From Albifimbria verrucaria (Eukaryota > Ascomycota > Sordariomycetes > Hypocreales > Stachybotryaceae): a stretch of 64,000 nt of DNA. Below the pieces are notes generated by a model, which did no database searches, had not been told where the DNA came from, and worked only from the letters and a program-made list of their open reading frames with translations. The position numbers and the translations under genes were made by a program. Positions 35,682 through 48,789 of the stretch are shown in pieces (the first letter of the stretch is position 1; the number at the start of each line of letters is the position of its first letter). The stretch lies in contig JAHREC010000019.1 in assembly GCA_020081605.1 (NCBI GenBank), forward strand, positions 744,001-808,000, given 5' to 3'.

Positions 35682-37850
35682 GCTCGCCAAGCTGATCTGG
35701 CGCCAATGTTTCACTTGTGGCGACATGGCCGATGACTTCAGAAGACCTTGGCTGGAACAGCATGCTTTTCTCCACGCATCCTGTGTTCACTCCACTCTGG
35801 CAGCAAGCTGAACATGCAACAACAACAATAACAACAATCAATGACTGTTGTGTACTTTTTCACTTTTCGGATCAATTGGAAGTTTTTAATGTATGGTCCT
35901 TTCGTGGCGACGAATGGCGGGGATATTTTGGACTGGTTTTATATGGTTGCGACTCAGGGAATTCATTAGCCTTCTCGGGAGAGGTTCTGGCTTTGGTTCT
36001 CTCGCGTCTCTGTCAATTGAGTTGACAGAACAGAGACGGTGGGTATGAGATGGGGTTGTTGCCTTTGGGACCCGGTCAGAGCGATGCTTGTCGGTATGTC
36101 ACGTCAACCGCCTGACATGACACCGGAGGTACGGTCGTTTCCGCGCGAATGACGAGAGGGAACGGAGGGGCTTTACTTTGAGGACCATTACACTCAGGGT
36201 GGCCAAAGGGACTCAACTGTTGGGCGAACTGGCTTGCTATTCTGTTTTGTAGGGAGAAGGTGTATGGTCAGAGAACCTGGGACCGGGAGGGCACTTTTGG
36301 AACGAAGCAAATTTTTTTCGGAGGAAGGGCCAAGCAGTAGTTATCAGAAAGTTTGGGAGAAGATGAGTTGAAGTATACCCCAATGCCTCAAGACCCTTTT
36401 CTTATAAGACGATGGATGGTGAAGTGGACGTGAGCAACGAACGGCAGTACATGGGAGGGACGGGCGAGGTACTCAGCGTGACTTGGCCTTGATGTACTGG
36501 TCAAGAAGCGTGCACAGGTACGTGATGTGGACAAAGACGAAACGCCCCACAAGCATTGAAGCCAGGGCAGGATGAATTAGGAAAGTGACCTGAATGTCGG
36601 TTCTCAAGTTGCGGTACTTGATGCGGCTGTAGGTGGAGAAGACGAAGGTGTGTACCTTGCACGCTGCAGCCGAAACTGGACAAGGTGGTCAAGTAGCCGT
36701 ACATGGAGGTGCTTGGAGGAAGTGGACAAGGAGAGACGGTACCTGGAAGACCATGGACCATGGGTAAGATGCGGCTAGCCTAGAAGGGTAAGGTAGGGGA
36801 AGGGTGAGGATGGAGTGGAGGTTGGGAGCGAGATGATTCCGATGGTGTAAACATGCAGAACTGGATGAGATGGGGTTTCCTGGTTAGGGAAAGATGGATG
36901 GTTGGTTTGACGGACGACGAGGTTCAAGAGGCACAAGCAGGGCGAGCTGCGAGACTGTGAATGGGGACATCTATCCAGTAAGAAGACGCTGGGTTGATGC
37001 TGGTTAGGGACAGTCTCTCAGCCTTGCATGAGAACAATTGGGGTACAGTCAAGTGGCTGAGTTTAGCATTGAGGATGTATTTGCTGGTCAGAGTTGTCTA
37101 AGAGGTAGGAGTAAAGATTGGAGATTGGTAGAGACATGAGATAAGTTGAGTGATGAGAATACTTGTGACGATACTATTAGCTCCATCTATTTGTCGAGAA
37201 GAAGATGCCTTGTGTAGATGTTGAGACGTAATTTAAATGAATGTTGTGGAATTGAAATCATAAAAGAAGACTTGCGTAAGATATCAACATTAAATAATGT
37301 CTTGGTAACTATTCAACTAAGAGTGATATCGTGATTATACGTGTAAGTGTTGGAGAGGATTAATAGCGATGTATGTAAGTACCTACCTGCTAAGGTACCT
37401 ACCTACCTACCTAGTTAGGCCAATGGGTGGTAAGTGTAAATACGATATACTCCACGAAGCAGTTGCATGATTATGGTAATAGTTGAACTACAATGTCTTA
37501 CATAGTTAAATATATTGTACAAGTAAATTCATAAAAACAAGTAATTTTATTTTATTGATTTACCGAGGAATCGTCACAACTTCAAGCGTTAAAGGCCTGG
37601 CCTGGTCCCTGGTTTTGGGAGAGGGACGCAGGGCCCCACTGCGATAAGAGGCAACCCCACAGTTCCATCATTATCGGTTGGCTGGTTGCTGCGAAATGGA
37701 AACTTTTTCTTCACTTGACAAAAGGCGGTTCGCAGCAGCATCTTAGCACCAGGCGGCACACAACCAGACGGCCATTCCTTCACCATTCATTGACTGAGCC
37801 GTTTCCGCACGAGCCCTACCAAAGCTTTACTTCACAGAGACCTCCTCACA
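35682..37850. other. 2.2-kb spacer between the SANT gene and DBP9
   Basis: No gene. An AAC/AAT-rich patch at 35818-35839 probably lies in the 3' untranslated region of the SANT gene. A (TACC)4 repeat lies at 37396-37411 and an AT-rich stretch at about 37225-37565. Confidence 0.4.
37396..37411 (+). repeat. TACC microsatellite
   Basis: Four perfect TACC units, with further degenerate ACCT units just before. Confidence 0.8.
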
Positions 37851-39944
37851 ATGAAGCGCAAGCTCGACGAGAACGACGTCCCCGCGTCCGTCCCCGGGTC
37901 GGAGACTGCCACTGCCACGGCTGCCACCACCAAAGAAGAGCCCACCTTTGCAGACCTGGGCCTCGATGCACGTCTCGTGCAGGCCGTCGCCGAGCAGGGC
38001 TACCACACGCCGACTCTCGTACAGCGCAAGGCCATCCCGCTGGCTCTCGCCGGCCAGGACGTGCTGTGCAAGGCCAAGACCGGATCGGGCAAGACGGCCG
38101 CCTATGTGCTGCCTGTGCTGGCCGGCATCTTGAAACGCAAGGCTGTACGTTCACCCTATGCATCACATCACTGTTCCTTTGCCGAATTCAATGCTCCTTG
38201 TCTTGTGACATCCGCTGACTTGACCTAGACTGACCAGTCTGCGTGCACATCCGCTCTCATCCTCGTGCCGACCCGCGAACTTGCCGACCAGGTCCTCAAG
38301 TCCATCGAGCAGCTCTCCGCCTTCTGCGCCAAGGACATTCGCAGCGTCAAGCTCACAGACAAGCTCTCCGACGCAGTCCAGCGCTCATTGCTGAGCACTT
38401 CGCCGGATATTGTCATCTCTACCCCCGCCCGTGCCTGGCACAACGTCAATGGCAACTCGTCCGCCCTGGCCCTGAACAAGCTGTCCCATCTTGTGCTCGA
38501 CGAGGCGGATCTGCTGCTGTCATACGGCTACGATGAGGATCTGGAGAACCTGTCCTTGGCCGTGCCCAAGGGCGTGCAGACGGTGATGATGAGTGCGACA
38601 TTGACAGAGGAGGTGGACAAGCTTAAGGGCATCTTCTACCGTAACCAGACACCGACCCTGCTCGATCTTGAGGAGCCCGAAGCGGAAGGCGAGGTGTCAC
38701 CCAGCTTTACACAAAGTACGTGGCCTGAAACCATTTTACAGCTTTGACACTAACTAATTCCTTTCAGGTGCGGAGAGGACGAGAAGTTCCTTCTCATTTA
38801 CATCATTTTCAAGCTGCAGTTGATCAAGGGCAAGTGCATCATCTTTGTCGGCGACGTCGACCGATGCTACCGCCTGAAATTGTACTTTGAGCAGTTCGGT
38901 ATCCGCAGCTGTATCCTGAACTCGGAACTGCCCGTCAACTCACGTATCCACGTTGTTGAGGAATTCAACCGCAACGTCTACGACATCATCATTGCATCAG
39001 ATGAGAATGAGGTTCTAGGAAACGAAGACAAGGCGCAAAAGGAAGACAAGGTCGACGGAGAACAGGAGGAGGGTGACGAGAAGGACAAGAAGGAAGTGGA
39101 GCAGCCTAAGAAGAAGAGAAAGACGGCCAAGCGAGACCGCGAGTACGGTGTCTCAAGAGGTGAGTCCATGGGCAAAGCCCTGATCAACCATGAGCTTACG
39201 CTGACAATGTGCAAAGGCATCGACTTTAAGAACGTTGCAGCAGTCATCAACTTTGATCTGCCGACGTCCGCATCGTCTTACACACACCGCATCGGCCGCA
39301 CGGCCCGTGCTGGCAAAACTGGCATGGCGCTGTCGTTTGTGGTCCCCAAGGAGCTGTACCGCAAGCACATGCCGACCACGACGCAGACGGCAGAGAACGA
39401 CGAGAAGATCCTGGCACGTATCATGAGGCAGCAGGCTAAGAAGGACAAGGAGGTCAAGCCGTACAACTTCAGTGCCAAGCAGGTTGAGGCGTTCCGCTAC
39501 CGTATGAACGACGCGCTGCGAGCTGTCACCAAGGTTGCGGTGCGAGAGGCGCGTACGCGAGAGCTGAGGCAGGAATTGCTCAAGAGCGAGAAGCTCAAGA
39601 GGTATGTTGCGACTTGTTCACGGAGTCTTCTTACGACGTTCAGTTGGCTAACAGATTATAAAGATACTTTGAGGAAAACCCCAATGAGATCAACCACCTT
39701 CGTCACGACGGAGAGCTGCGCACGGCCAGGCAACAGGACCATCTGAAGCACATTCCTGATTACCTGCTGCCCAAGGAGGGCAAGAAAGCGCTGACGTCGG
39801 AGGAGATTGATTTGTGCCGCTACGCAAGCATGACAACAAGCAAAGACGGCACAAGAAGGGCGGACGACCGGGCAAGGGCTTCAAGGCGGGCAGCAGGAAG
39901 GAGATCCATTGAAGACGTTCAAGGCGAGGCGGAAGACGAAATAG
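37851..39944 (+). CDS. DBP9: ATP-dependent RNA helicase Dbp9, about 613 aa
   Basis: Nucleolar DEAD-box helicase for 60S ribosome assembly. Exons 37851-38144, 38229-38715, 38768-39159, 39217-39601 and 39664-39944. Motifs in order: Q motif '[11 protein letters not shown]', I 'AKTGSGKT', Ia 'PTRELADQV', Ib 'STPARAW', II '[14 protein letters not shown]', III 'SATL', IV region '[20 protein letters not shown]', V '[16 protein letters not shown]' and VI '[12 protein letters not shown]'. A Lys/Glu-rich insertion ('[20 protein letters not shown]') with '[10 protein letters not shown]' between motifs IV and V is typical of Dbp9/DDX56. The tail ends in a basic '[14 protein letters not shown]' region. 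Inferred base losses: AAA before the second intron, TTT near 39808 and G near 39901; with these the reading ends at TAG 39944. The third intron (39160-39216) is 57 nt, in frame and stop-free. Confidence 0.93.
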
Positions 39945-41283
39945 GGGAGGGAGTAGATGAAGAAATAAAAAAATAGTAGGTGGTGGTTATGGATGAATAG
40001 ACCAGCGACTTTGAAATTGGAAACTGTGGGACGTTGATGATATTATAACAAGGCGCGTGACAATGTGCTTCAAGATTTTTTCTTTCCTTTTAATACAAAT
40101 TTCTTTCTCAGGATTGAATAAATGTGAGACTCGGCATGGTAGGGAAGGGGCAGGATACTCGTTATTGTTATTACTGTCTATACTTGGTTTGTTGCGGTGG
40201 TTGTGACACAGACAAGGGCGATCGACATCGACATCGACCATCGGCATCAGGCATAGTCAGGTAACGGTCCGATGAAGACATGAGCAGAAAAACAAGCGAT
40301 TGACAGATGAGACATGCATACGAGGGATAACAAAGCAGACGCTCACCAATAGGGTCAAGGATGGGGTGGACAATCTCCACACCCGCCTTCGTATTCCCGG
40401 CGGGTGATGGGCTAGCCGAAGGTGCTAAGCCTCGTCCATCCAAGCATCCGAATTGGCTTTACCAGCTGATTGACGGTGCCTGGCAAGCCTGGCAAGCCTG
40501 GGACGAAGCGAAGCGCCCAGGGGCAGAGGAGAGAGAGCCCAAGGGGATGGATGGATCGGCTTGGTTGCCACACTGTACCTTGCGCCGGAACTTGGGGAAG
40601 GGCACAGTGGGAACTTGGGACGCGCCCCGGATTTTCTGGTCCATGCTCCCTTTTCCCTTCACCCATCCTTCTCGTAATATCTCTCGTCTTCTTCCTCCTC
40701 CTCTCCTTTCGCCCCACTCCCTCCCTTGCGTCTCGAGGCCTAATTAATCTTTATCCTCCTCCATTCGTTCATCCTCAGCCTTCCTCTTCTCACACTCGAC
40801 GCCTTCGTTCGCTTTTGCCGTCGTTTGTTATTCCTGAGCGAGGTCGAGGTCAGGGGTACGCCATTCGTTAATTACAAAAGATTAAAAAAGGAAGAAAATC
40901 AAGACATCTTGTGTTACACGCCATCTTCGCCCGTTGGAAACCGTTTTGAATGCGCATTTAATCTTTGTGCACCGGTCGATTTACTTCCCCAGGTACGACA
41001 CGCCGGCTTGTGCTAGGTGACCTTACACAGCGTCCAACCGAGCCGCCACAATCTGCGATTTCAGGATTCAAAGACGCTTACTGGAGTGTGTGCAGGGTTT
41101 GATTCACGGACAGGCACATTTATTTGTTGCTTGCCTGCACTTGCTGCATCTTTCCGAGAGCAAGAACCACGCGACGAATCTCGCTTAGCTCGACATCTTG
41201 CATCGACTTGGCAACCGTTTTGTTCTTTTGCATCTTGGACGACTTACTTTCTAATATCGACGCGCGACATCCATACCTTCACG
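39945..41283. other. spacer: DBP9 3' flank and promoter of the Crh-type gene
   Basis: No gene. CT-rich sequence at about 40655-40810 is the likely promoter or leader of the gene at 41284. Confidence 0.4.
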
Positions 41284-42822
41284 ATGCTTCGAACCGTTGC
41301 CTTGATGGCCCTCACGGCCGCCAGCTCTGTCTGGGCAGCTAGCGAGCCTGAGTGCTCGCTCGACAAGCACTGCCCTGAGTCGGCTCCTTGCTGTGGTCGT
41401 ACGTCTATGCTTGTCAATCCCCAAGCTCGCCGCCTGCTGACTCGTTTCTGCTAGAATACTACCAGTGCGGTACCGGTGCCTTCTGTCTGGGAGGATGCGA
41501 TCCCCGAATGTCCTTCTCTCTCGACTCCTGCGTTCCCGCCCCTGTCTGCGAGGACCGCAAGCTTAAGCTCAACACCCTCGACAACATTCAGGACATCAGC
41601 GAGTACCTCGGTGACTCCACCAAGGCCGACTGGGTCGCCTCCGGCGAGCCCGCCGTGACCGATGGCAACGTCATTCTGACCATGGCCCGTCAGAGTGTCG
41701 GCACCGTCCTGTCGTCGACCGCTTACATGTGGTACGGCACTGTCAAGGCTAGGATGCGAACCAGCCGTGGCCGTGGTGTCGTTACTGCCTTTATCTTATT
41801 CTCTGATGTCAAGGACGAAATCGACTACGAGTTCGTTGGTGTCGACCTTGAGACTGCTCAGACCAACTACTATTTCCAGGGTATCACCAACTGTAAGTTC
41901 TTATTGTTACTGCCTATGTACAACGGATACACGCTAATACCCAACAGACGAGAACTCGGCCAACATTTCTCTCTCCGATACCTTCAGCATCTGGCACGAG
42001 TACGAGATTCGCTGGACCCCTGACAAGATCGAATGGGTCGTTGACGGCAAGGTTGGCCGTGTCAAGGAACGCAAGGACACCTGGAATAAGACAGCGAACC
42101 GTTGGGAGTTCCCCAGACTCCTCTCGTGTGCAGATTTCTCTTTGGCCTGGTGGTGACCCCAAAACCCCCAAGGTACCATCGACTGGGCCGGTGGTGAGAT
42201 CGACTGGAACCACGAGGACATCAAGAATGCCGGCTTCTTCTACACTACTATTTCGGATGTGACCATGACGTGCTACAAGGCCGACGGCAGACTCGGCTCC
42301 AACGACGGTGTCAGTTACACTTACAACAACGCTGCAGCCACCAACGATACCGTTGTCGTGGGCAAGGGCAAGACTACCATTGGTTCTCTGTCAGCCACCG
42401 GTCTTGACCCTGATAAGGGTGCCAAGAAGGACGACGACAAGGACAAGGACGATGACAAAGACAAGGACGACGACAAGGATAAGGATGACGACAAGGACGA
42501 TGACAAGGCTCCTCCGTCTGTTCCTGGTGCCGGCGCTGCCGGCAACAAGGAGGATAGCCACAAGACTGTTCCCGGTGGCACCTCTGGCTCAGACTCTGGC
42601 TCAGACTCTGGCTCAGATTCCGGCTCCGGCTCCGACTCTGGTTCCAGCGGTAACAGCGGCTCATCCTCATCGGGCTCTAAATGTGCCAGCGGCAGTTTCT
42701 GCCTCGTCGACGATGATAACGGCGACAACAGCGGCGGCGGCGGCGGCGGCAGCGGCAGCTCTAAGAGCAGTGCTAGCCTGCTGGCTATCGTTATTGCCGG
42801 CTGCGCTCTGTACTGGCTGTAA
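41284..42822 (+). CDS. GPI-anchored Crh-type GH16 chitin-glucan transglycosylase, about 476 aa
   Basis: Cell-wall enzyme that links chitin to beta-glucan (Crh1/Utr2 group). Exons 41284-41398, 41455-41892 and 41948-42822. Signal peptide 'MLRTVALMALTAASSVWA'. The Cys-rich chitin-binding segment (CBM18-like) reads 'ECSLDKHCPESAPCCG' then 'CGTGAFCLGGCDP'. The GH16 active site 'DEIDYEFVG' places the catalytic glutamates at about E160 and E164. 'WTPDKIEWVVDGKV' and 'QISLWPGGDPKTPKGTIDWA' complete the fold. The C-terminal linker holds a Lys/Asp tandem repeat and a Ser/Gly/Asp repeat, then two Cys, a poly-Gly run and a hydrophobic tail 'LLAIVIAGCALYWL', as in a GPI signal. Three one-base losses are inferred near 42108, 42120 and 42172. 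All splice phases then agree. Which CRH paralogue it is cannot be told. Confidence 0.93.
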
Positions 42823-45800
42823 GCGTGTTTGTTTGTCAAAGAAGAATGCGTTGCTGGGAGTGATGAGGCGCTGGGACCGGTCATTTTAATCTATCATTGC
42901 TATTGGCATCATTGCGAGTGAAGGGCCCTGGTCGGCGTGCTAGGAGTCCGATTCTTATTCTGTAACTTTCTTTATCTCATTACCCTTTCTCAAGTCTTTA
43001 GCAGCTTCTCAGCAGCACAAGGTCTCAAGTTGTCTGTTTCCTCAGTGTGGTAATAGTGGTTCAAAGTGTATGTAGAAGACGACTGGATAATTGAAAAGTT
43101 TCCGAACACTGTGCTTGTAATACTTTGGTCTTTGTCGAATGTCCGACCCGTGCTAGCGGGAAGGATTGCCTCAGGTGATGGTAAGTAAGAGTAGCTATGC
43201 TTATTGGGTCATATATGCGGAGGCATCAGTGACGAGTGAGCTGAAGCCAGCTGTTGGGCGAAGTCGTAAGGGTAAGGTGAGTGGGATAAGCTTATTACCA
43301 CATTGGGAGGCGTATTATGGTGAGAACTAAAGAGCGACTCTACCGTGTAGGGTAAAGCTGTGGAGTTTCGGTCAGAGTAAGGTTATGGTGAAGCCGAAGG
43401 CCGTTCTTAATATAAACTCGGGAGCTGGCGAATCCGGCATGTCCCGTGGGTGCTAGAATCGTGGAGATTCTGTGGTGGAGAGGTTGGACTGGGACTTGCT
43501 GGGTTGAGTATGAGGGTTGACGTGGATCAGCATGTGTGATTTATCATGGCGAGCATTTCATGAGTCCTGGAGGGCCAATTGGGCAGGGCTGGCTCTTGTT
43601 GAGACTGGCCTGTTTTTTCCTTTGTATTTTACTTTCTTTCTTTTAACGAAGGAGCATGGGACGAGGAATTAAACCAAAGCATAATAATCGAGAGATGCAT
43701 AGCTAGAATAGCATGATGTTCTTTTACAAGGTCGTTCTACGCCTGGGATGGAGCAATCTTAATGGCTTGGCCTGATCTAGCAATAACTCCAAAATAGGTC
43801 TTATTAGTCTAAGTTTGGGAACCTGACTTGTGGCGATGTGAAACAGAAAAGATGGGATGATGGCAAACATGAGATGAAGTGAGGAGCTGAGAGTAACGGA
43901 GACGACGAACGTAGGGTAGATTTGAACCTCGGCGAGGCTCGAGCAATACAAAAACCCAAAGGCAAATAGGGAATTTCCAGGTGTCGTCGTGCACGGCAGT
44001 ATAGAGGCCAAAGCCCCGAACCCCCTGTCGATCATGGCCTAAAGGAACAAATCAGGTACCCGGTGGGCTCGTGGGATTTTAGCACATAAGATGCTGCATC
44101 GGGTATGTACGAGCACAGAGGAAAAGTGTGGGCGGAAGGATCTGGAAGGCGCTCTAGGTGAGACGGGGGTTCAAGGTACTTTGGGAATGGGAAGATTTGG
44201 GGTTGGCTGAAGGTTGGGTAGTAGTGGGAGGGCTTGATGGCGGGAGAGTGTGTAAGGAGTTAGATTGGGGCTTTGGTGGTATGAATGGAGAAGGGTTTGG
44301 GTTGAATGTTGAGTGTTTGTGATGTGGAGGCTTGTGGTACTATAGCGAGTGAGATATCGCGAATGAGAGCGACTGGTGTGGAGGAAGCATATACTCTCAC
44401 GAGAGCTCACGAGATGTGCGTTCGCATGCGCGATCTTTTCGTGCAACACATCTAACCATAGGTAGGCTGGTTGTTGTACGACGATGAATTGCTAGGGGCA
44501 AATCCGGAAGCTCGGGGCAAGACGTGGATGACAACAAGGGCAAAGGGATTTGCAATCAAGGGGATGCAGATACATACAGCATGCTACAGTAGATCGTGGT
44601 TGGGTGACGAGATGGTGAGGTTGGCTGAACATGCAGATTGTTCTTTTTGTTTCGTTTCATCGTTGGTTGCATTGGAGACATGCAGATTTGACATTTTCTT
44701 TGTCTAAGTTAAGACATTGGCCCTGAATAGACGGCACGGCCAAGCATGACAACGGCTTGTATGTAGACAGACGAGTGGGCTCCGCCTCCCCGAACCCACT
44801 GCGTAGTGCCAGGGCCTGTCCACCTGCGCGCATCTCGACCAGTGCCTGAACGGGCTATTCCTTACGCAGGGGTGTAGCAGAAGTGGGTTGGCAGGATCAG
44901 GGCCGATCGTCAGATGTTGGTCGCCGACTCTGGACCAATAGGGCAAGACGGAACGGTGCTGTTGGCTCACAGCAGATGGGGGCCGGCGATGTTTGTTGTG
45001 CGCAGGTTGCAACGGTACTGTGTCAGGAGGGAGGATCTCGCACGTAGTACTTGGAGAGGAGATTTACGGGTTGTGTTACCTCATGGTCCTGTGCCTCTGC
45101 CTTGCATTGGACGGTCTTTTCTGGGGTATTCATGACTACGAGTGGTCTGATGGAGTCGACAGAAGAGAACGTAGGATCGTGTTGTTGTTGTGGTCTTCCG
45201 GTTGAAAGGCTATACTACGTGGTGATTCAGTGCAGTGCAGCAGTGATGAATCAGGCGAAGCTTGGCGTCTGATGCCTCTCCAGCGCAGCCCCAGGCTCTG
45301 GAGCTGTTTGTGTCATCGGGGAGCTTTGCACAGCAAGGGCTGGTCTTACTGAAACGGCTCATCATGTTGCGGAGAATGAGACCAAGAATGGACGGGTGGT
45401 CAGGCGGACGCCGGCGAGCTTTCCGAAGAGGATGTGGACAGTGCTCACCGTTGCGGTGACGGTGATGTTTATGCTTACATGGAGACTTGAGCGTATGGTC
45501 TTTGCATTTACTGGGAAGGGGCTTATTGTTTACGGAGATTGATGTCTTGGGGGTTATTTTGGATTATGCTTGAACAGATGCTTGTAGATGTATAAGCGGA
45601 TACAGACTGTACTGTAGGACTGTATGGGGTTGGTGGTTGGTGCGATGTGGTCTAACAACGAACATACAAAGAAGATATGGGAACATCAATTGGCTGAGCT
45701 ACAGCAAGATTATCAGATTCTAGAAGAATATCTCAGAATGGAACGTAGCTCTGCGTCTGCCACACAACCACATTAAACATCCACACGCACGGGGGACAGC

Positions 45801-46495
45801 AGCACCGTCGAACAACTCCCCACGGCCCACCGTAACGTGCCATCACCTACCACAGGGCGGATCACCACAGCTCACGCACCCTCACATCAGCCCTGTTGAC
45901 GGCCAGACGAGTGGGCTCGAAAGGCCGCGTGAGAAGCTCTACAGGCTGGGGCAAACCCACTGTGCGACGAACCACACCGTCGAGGGCCTATCATGCTGCT
46001 CCCCCTGCTAGTCAGTCAAACCCAGTTGCTATACTCAGACCTGGCAGCGTCCAGTGGTCCCACATGTACCACCATGCCTCCGCCGCACTGGGTCCCGTTT
46101 CTGCTGAGCCCAGAGGGGAAATGGATCGGGCTTCGTCTAGCCTGTTTTTATATATAGACACAGTGGTTGGGGTTGAAGGAGAAAGAGAAGGGAGGGCAGG
46201 CTTATAAGTTGCAACAAAACGCCCTTTGCTCATTCACTGTCTCGACAAGTTGCTTTCTTCGTTCATTCACTCACTGTTTGTTTCAGTTCTTCTTCTATTT
46301 CTTAAAGTTTCTCATTCCTTTTTCGAAACGCTATTGACCTTGACGGTTATTTTCGAGTCGTCTCCTTGCTCTGTTGCTGTAGCTCTGTGTGTGCTTTGGC
46401 AGATTCCACTGAGACATACACGATCACCTTGCTTTTGCAATATATTATCTTGCTTTCAACTACTCCTCCTTGGAAAACTTGACACTTTCGCCAAA
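42823..46495. other. 3.7-kb gene-free region
   Basis: I find no gene. Open frames on either strand (for example around 43724-44035 and 44914-45272) lack signatures and overlap each other. The right end (about 46200-46495) is T-rich and probably the leader of the lactonase gene. Confidence 0.4.
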
Positions 46496-47686
46496 ATGAG
46501 ATTCCCGATTGACATTGCGGCCCGCGCTGCCACCCTGGCCGCTCCCATCGTCAGCAGCGGCTGCGGCACTCCCCGATACCACCGTCCCCAGCCCGACCCC
46601 GACCCCGGAGCTCCGTATGCCCGTGTGCTCATGTCTACCGCTGGCCGTGTCGTGGTCGCGGACTTGAGCTCCTCGGGCTTCACCAACAGCATCGACGAGC
46701 AGATCACCGGCGACCCGAGCTGGATGGCGTTTGCTGAGCCGAACCTGCTCTACGCTGTTGATGAATGGAGTGCTACTACTAGGCTGTTCCACCTGGATCT
46801 CGAGGCGAACACGCTGGAGCTTGCCGTGGAGAGGAACGCGAGTGCTGGTGTTGTGCACCTCGAGTTTAACCCCGAGGGCACCCGTATGCTGGGCGCCGCG
46901 TACGGCAACGGCACCATCGACGTCTGGAACGTCGAGGGCGGCCAGCTTGAGCTGCTCAAGACTATCACTTCGGATGGCGAGCTCGGCCCCAACACTGAGC
47001 GTCAGGCTGCTGCCCATCCTCACCAGGCCATCAACGACCCTAGCGGCCGCTTCTTCGCCGTCAATGACCTCGGCACTGATGAGGTCCTTCTGATTGACTC
47101 CAAGGACGACGCCTTTAACATTATCAACCGCGTGCGCGTTGAGCCCGCTGGTTGCGGTCCCCGTCACGGTGCCTTCTACCCTTCCGTTGGTGAGGCTACT
47201 CACTACCTGGTCGTGTGCGAGATCAAGAACGAGGTCGTCGTCTACTCCTGGCCTACAGCGAGACCACCGGCATCGACTTCACCCTCGCCAGCTCCATCTC
47301 CACCTTCGACCCGGCCGCACCCCCAAGGACGCCGCCAAGGCCGCTGCCGGTGAGCTCGTGCTGGCCGGCTCCGACGACGTCTACGTGTCGAACCGCCTGA
47401 CGGGCGAGGCGACGGACAGCATCGCCCACTTCAAGTTCGACCCGCACGCCAGCACACTGCGCTTCGCCGATGAGTTCTCGTCGGGCGGCCTGCTGCCGCG
47501 CATGATGAGCGTATCCGACTCGGGCCGCGAGCTGCTCGTCGCCACGCAGGACGGCCCCTGGGCGTGTCCGTCCTGCAGAGGAACTACTTCGACGGCAGCG
47601 TTACAGCCACCCCGACGGCGAGCATCCCCGCGAGCGTGTTTGGCGAGAAGGGCGCGGGTCCCAAGTACATCAAGCAGATTGCTTAA
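46496..47686 (+). CDS. lactonase-type 7-bladed beta-propeller protein, about 397 aa
   Basis: Resembles the fungal lactonase / 6-phosphogluconolactonase-like family (also carboxy-cis,cis-muconate cyclase). It shows repeated blade strands and the family blocks 'EFNPEGTRMLGAAYGNGTID', 'PHQAINDPSGRFFAVNDLGT', 'GCGPRHGAFYP' and 'THYLVVCEIKNEVVVYS'. Near the C-terminus are 'HASTLRFADEFSSGGLLPRM' and 'GVSVLQRNYFDGSVT'. A hydrophobic N-terminal stretch after 'MRFPIDIAARAATLAAPIVS' could be a weak signal peptide. The start has a good context and is intronless. Substrate is unknown; these proteins act on sugar or aromatic lactones. Three inferred losses, near 47252, 47312 and 47557-47560, give 398 codons. 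An upstream in-frame extension to 46226 looks like leader sequence and was not used. Confidence 0.8.
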
Positions 47687-48789
47687 GCGGACGGGACCAT
47701 GGTTTTGGGGAGAGGTGGGGTTTCTTTGTATATATGTATGGATTTCGATCCTTTTTCGGCGTGATACGCCGGTATATTGTTTATAAGTGAGCGGAGAAGC
47801 TATAGAATATACAGCTTGATACTGCAACTGAGTTGACTGTGAGATGGTTTGAAGTGCTGCAATGTGTGTTTGTTATTGTGATTGTACATGTCTACTCTCG
47901 TATGAAGGAGGTCTAGTTATCAGCTTCATATTGTTGAAGTTTTTGGATTGACTTCTTTTTGTTTTCCATGCCATACGCTTGACATGGTATCTTGGGTTGC
48001 TTCAAGATACAGCACCATGGAAGCTGCAGCCATAACTCCTTGCAAGGCTCAGCACCAGCCTAATCCATAGCTGCAACATCTCCTGAAAGCTGTGCTGTAG
48101 CAAGTCGCATTGACCTCCGCTGGAGGATTGCTAGTGCCGGCTGTCTCGCCTTGCAATCCTTTGCCATGCTAGGAGCACGGCCCGCGGCGATTATTCAGCG
48201 CCCAATTGCATAGCCGGAGCCTCGCTCATGCCGCGTTGGCGCCCTTGCTTATTTCGTAGCGTACGGATGCTACATGCAGATCGCAATCTGGCGGATCCTT
48301 TGTCTAGTGTTTGGGAAGAGGTGGATCATTTCCTGGTTGCGTATGATTGCTGCTGAATGGAGTATTGCCTGCCAATTTGGGTAGAGAGGAATTATGGTTA
48401 CGGTATCTATGTGTGATTTTAATTTACCAAACTATGTGAGACAAAGGAAGCCATCATATGTGCTGCCACGAGGAATATGTCCACTTATATACTCAGAATA
48501 AGGCAAAGACATGCAGCAGTACGATCAGTCTATATAGTCACACAACAGCTCAGAATGAGTATCACAATCATCATGAATCGTGTACAACAAGGCACAGCAG
48601 CCTCATGCATCATTCAAAAAAAAAAAAAACCGTATCCTCGTGCCCGCATAAAAGTATTAATTACCCTGTAAATCTATCCGAGTATATCTACGTCCTGACG
48701 TTGATTGTAACACGTCCTTTGACCCACATGAATCGGGCTCATGAACCATGACCTAAACAGTTTTCAAAATGCAAAAACACATCATCTCT
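47687..48789. other. convergent spacer between lactonase and protease genes
   Basis: A 1.1-kb region between facing stop codons. It is AT-rich in its right half and contains a run of 14 A at 48616-48629. No gene is seen. Confidence 0.45.

Noticed and set aside
42321..42884. Minus-strand frame over the Crh linker
   Set aside because: Ser/Leu/Pro repeats here are simply the reverse complement of the acidic Lys/Asp and Ser/Gly repeats.
43895..43950. A B-box-like GGTTCAAATC on the minus strand, possible tRNA
   Set aside because: The flanking bases do not pair into a T stem and no acceptor or anticodon arm can be formed.
46226..46495. N-terminal extension of the lactonase frame
   Set aside because: Hydrophobic, T-rich leader-like sequence; the ATG at 46496 has good context and starts a sensible protein.
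46460..47203. A 247-codon minus-strand frame opposite the lactonase gene
   Set aside because: Shadow of the GC-biased sense frame, which has clear lactonase blocks.
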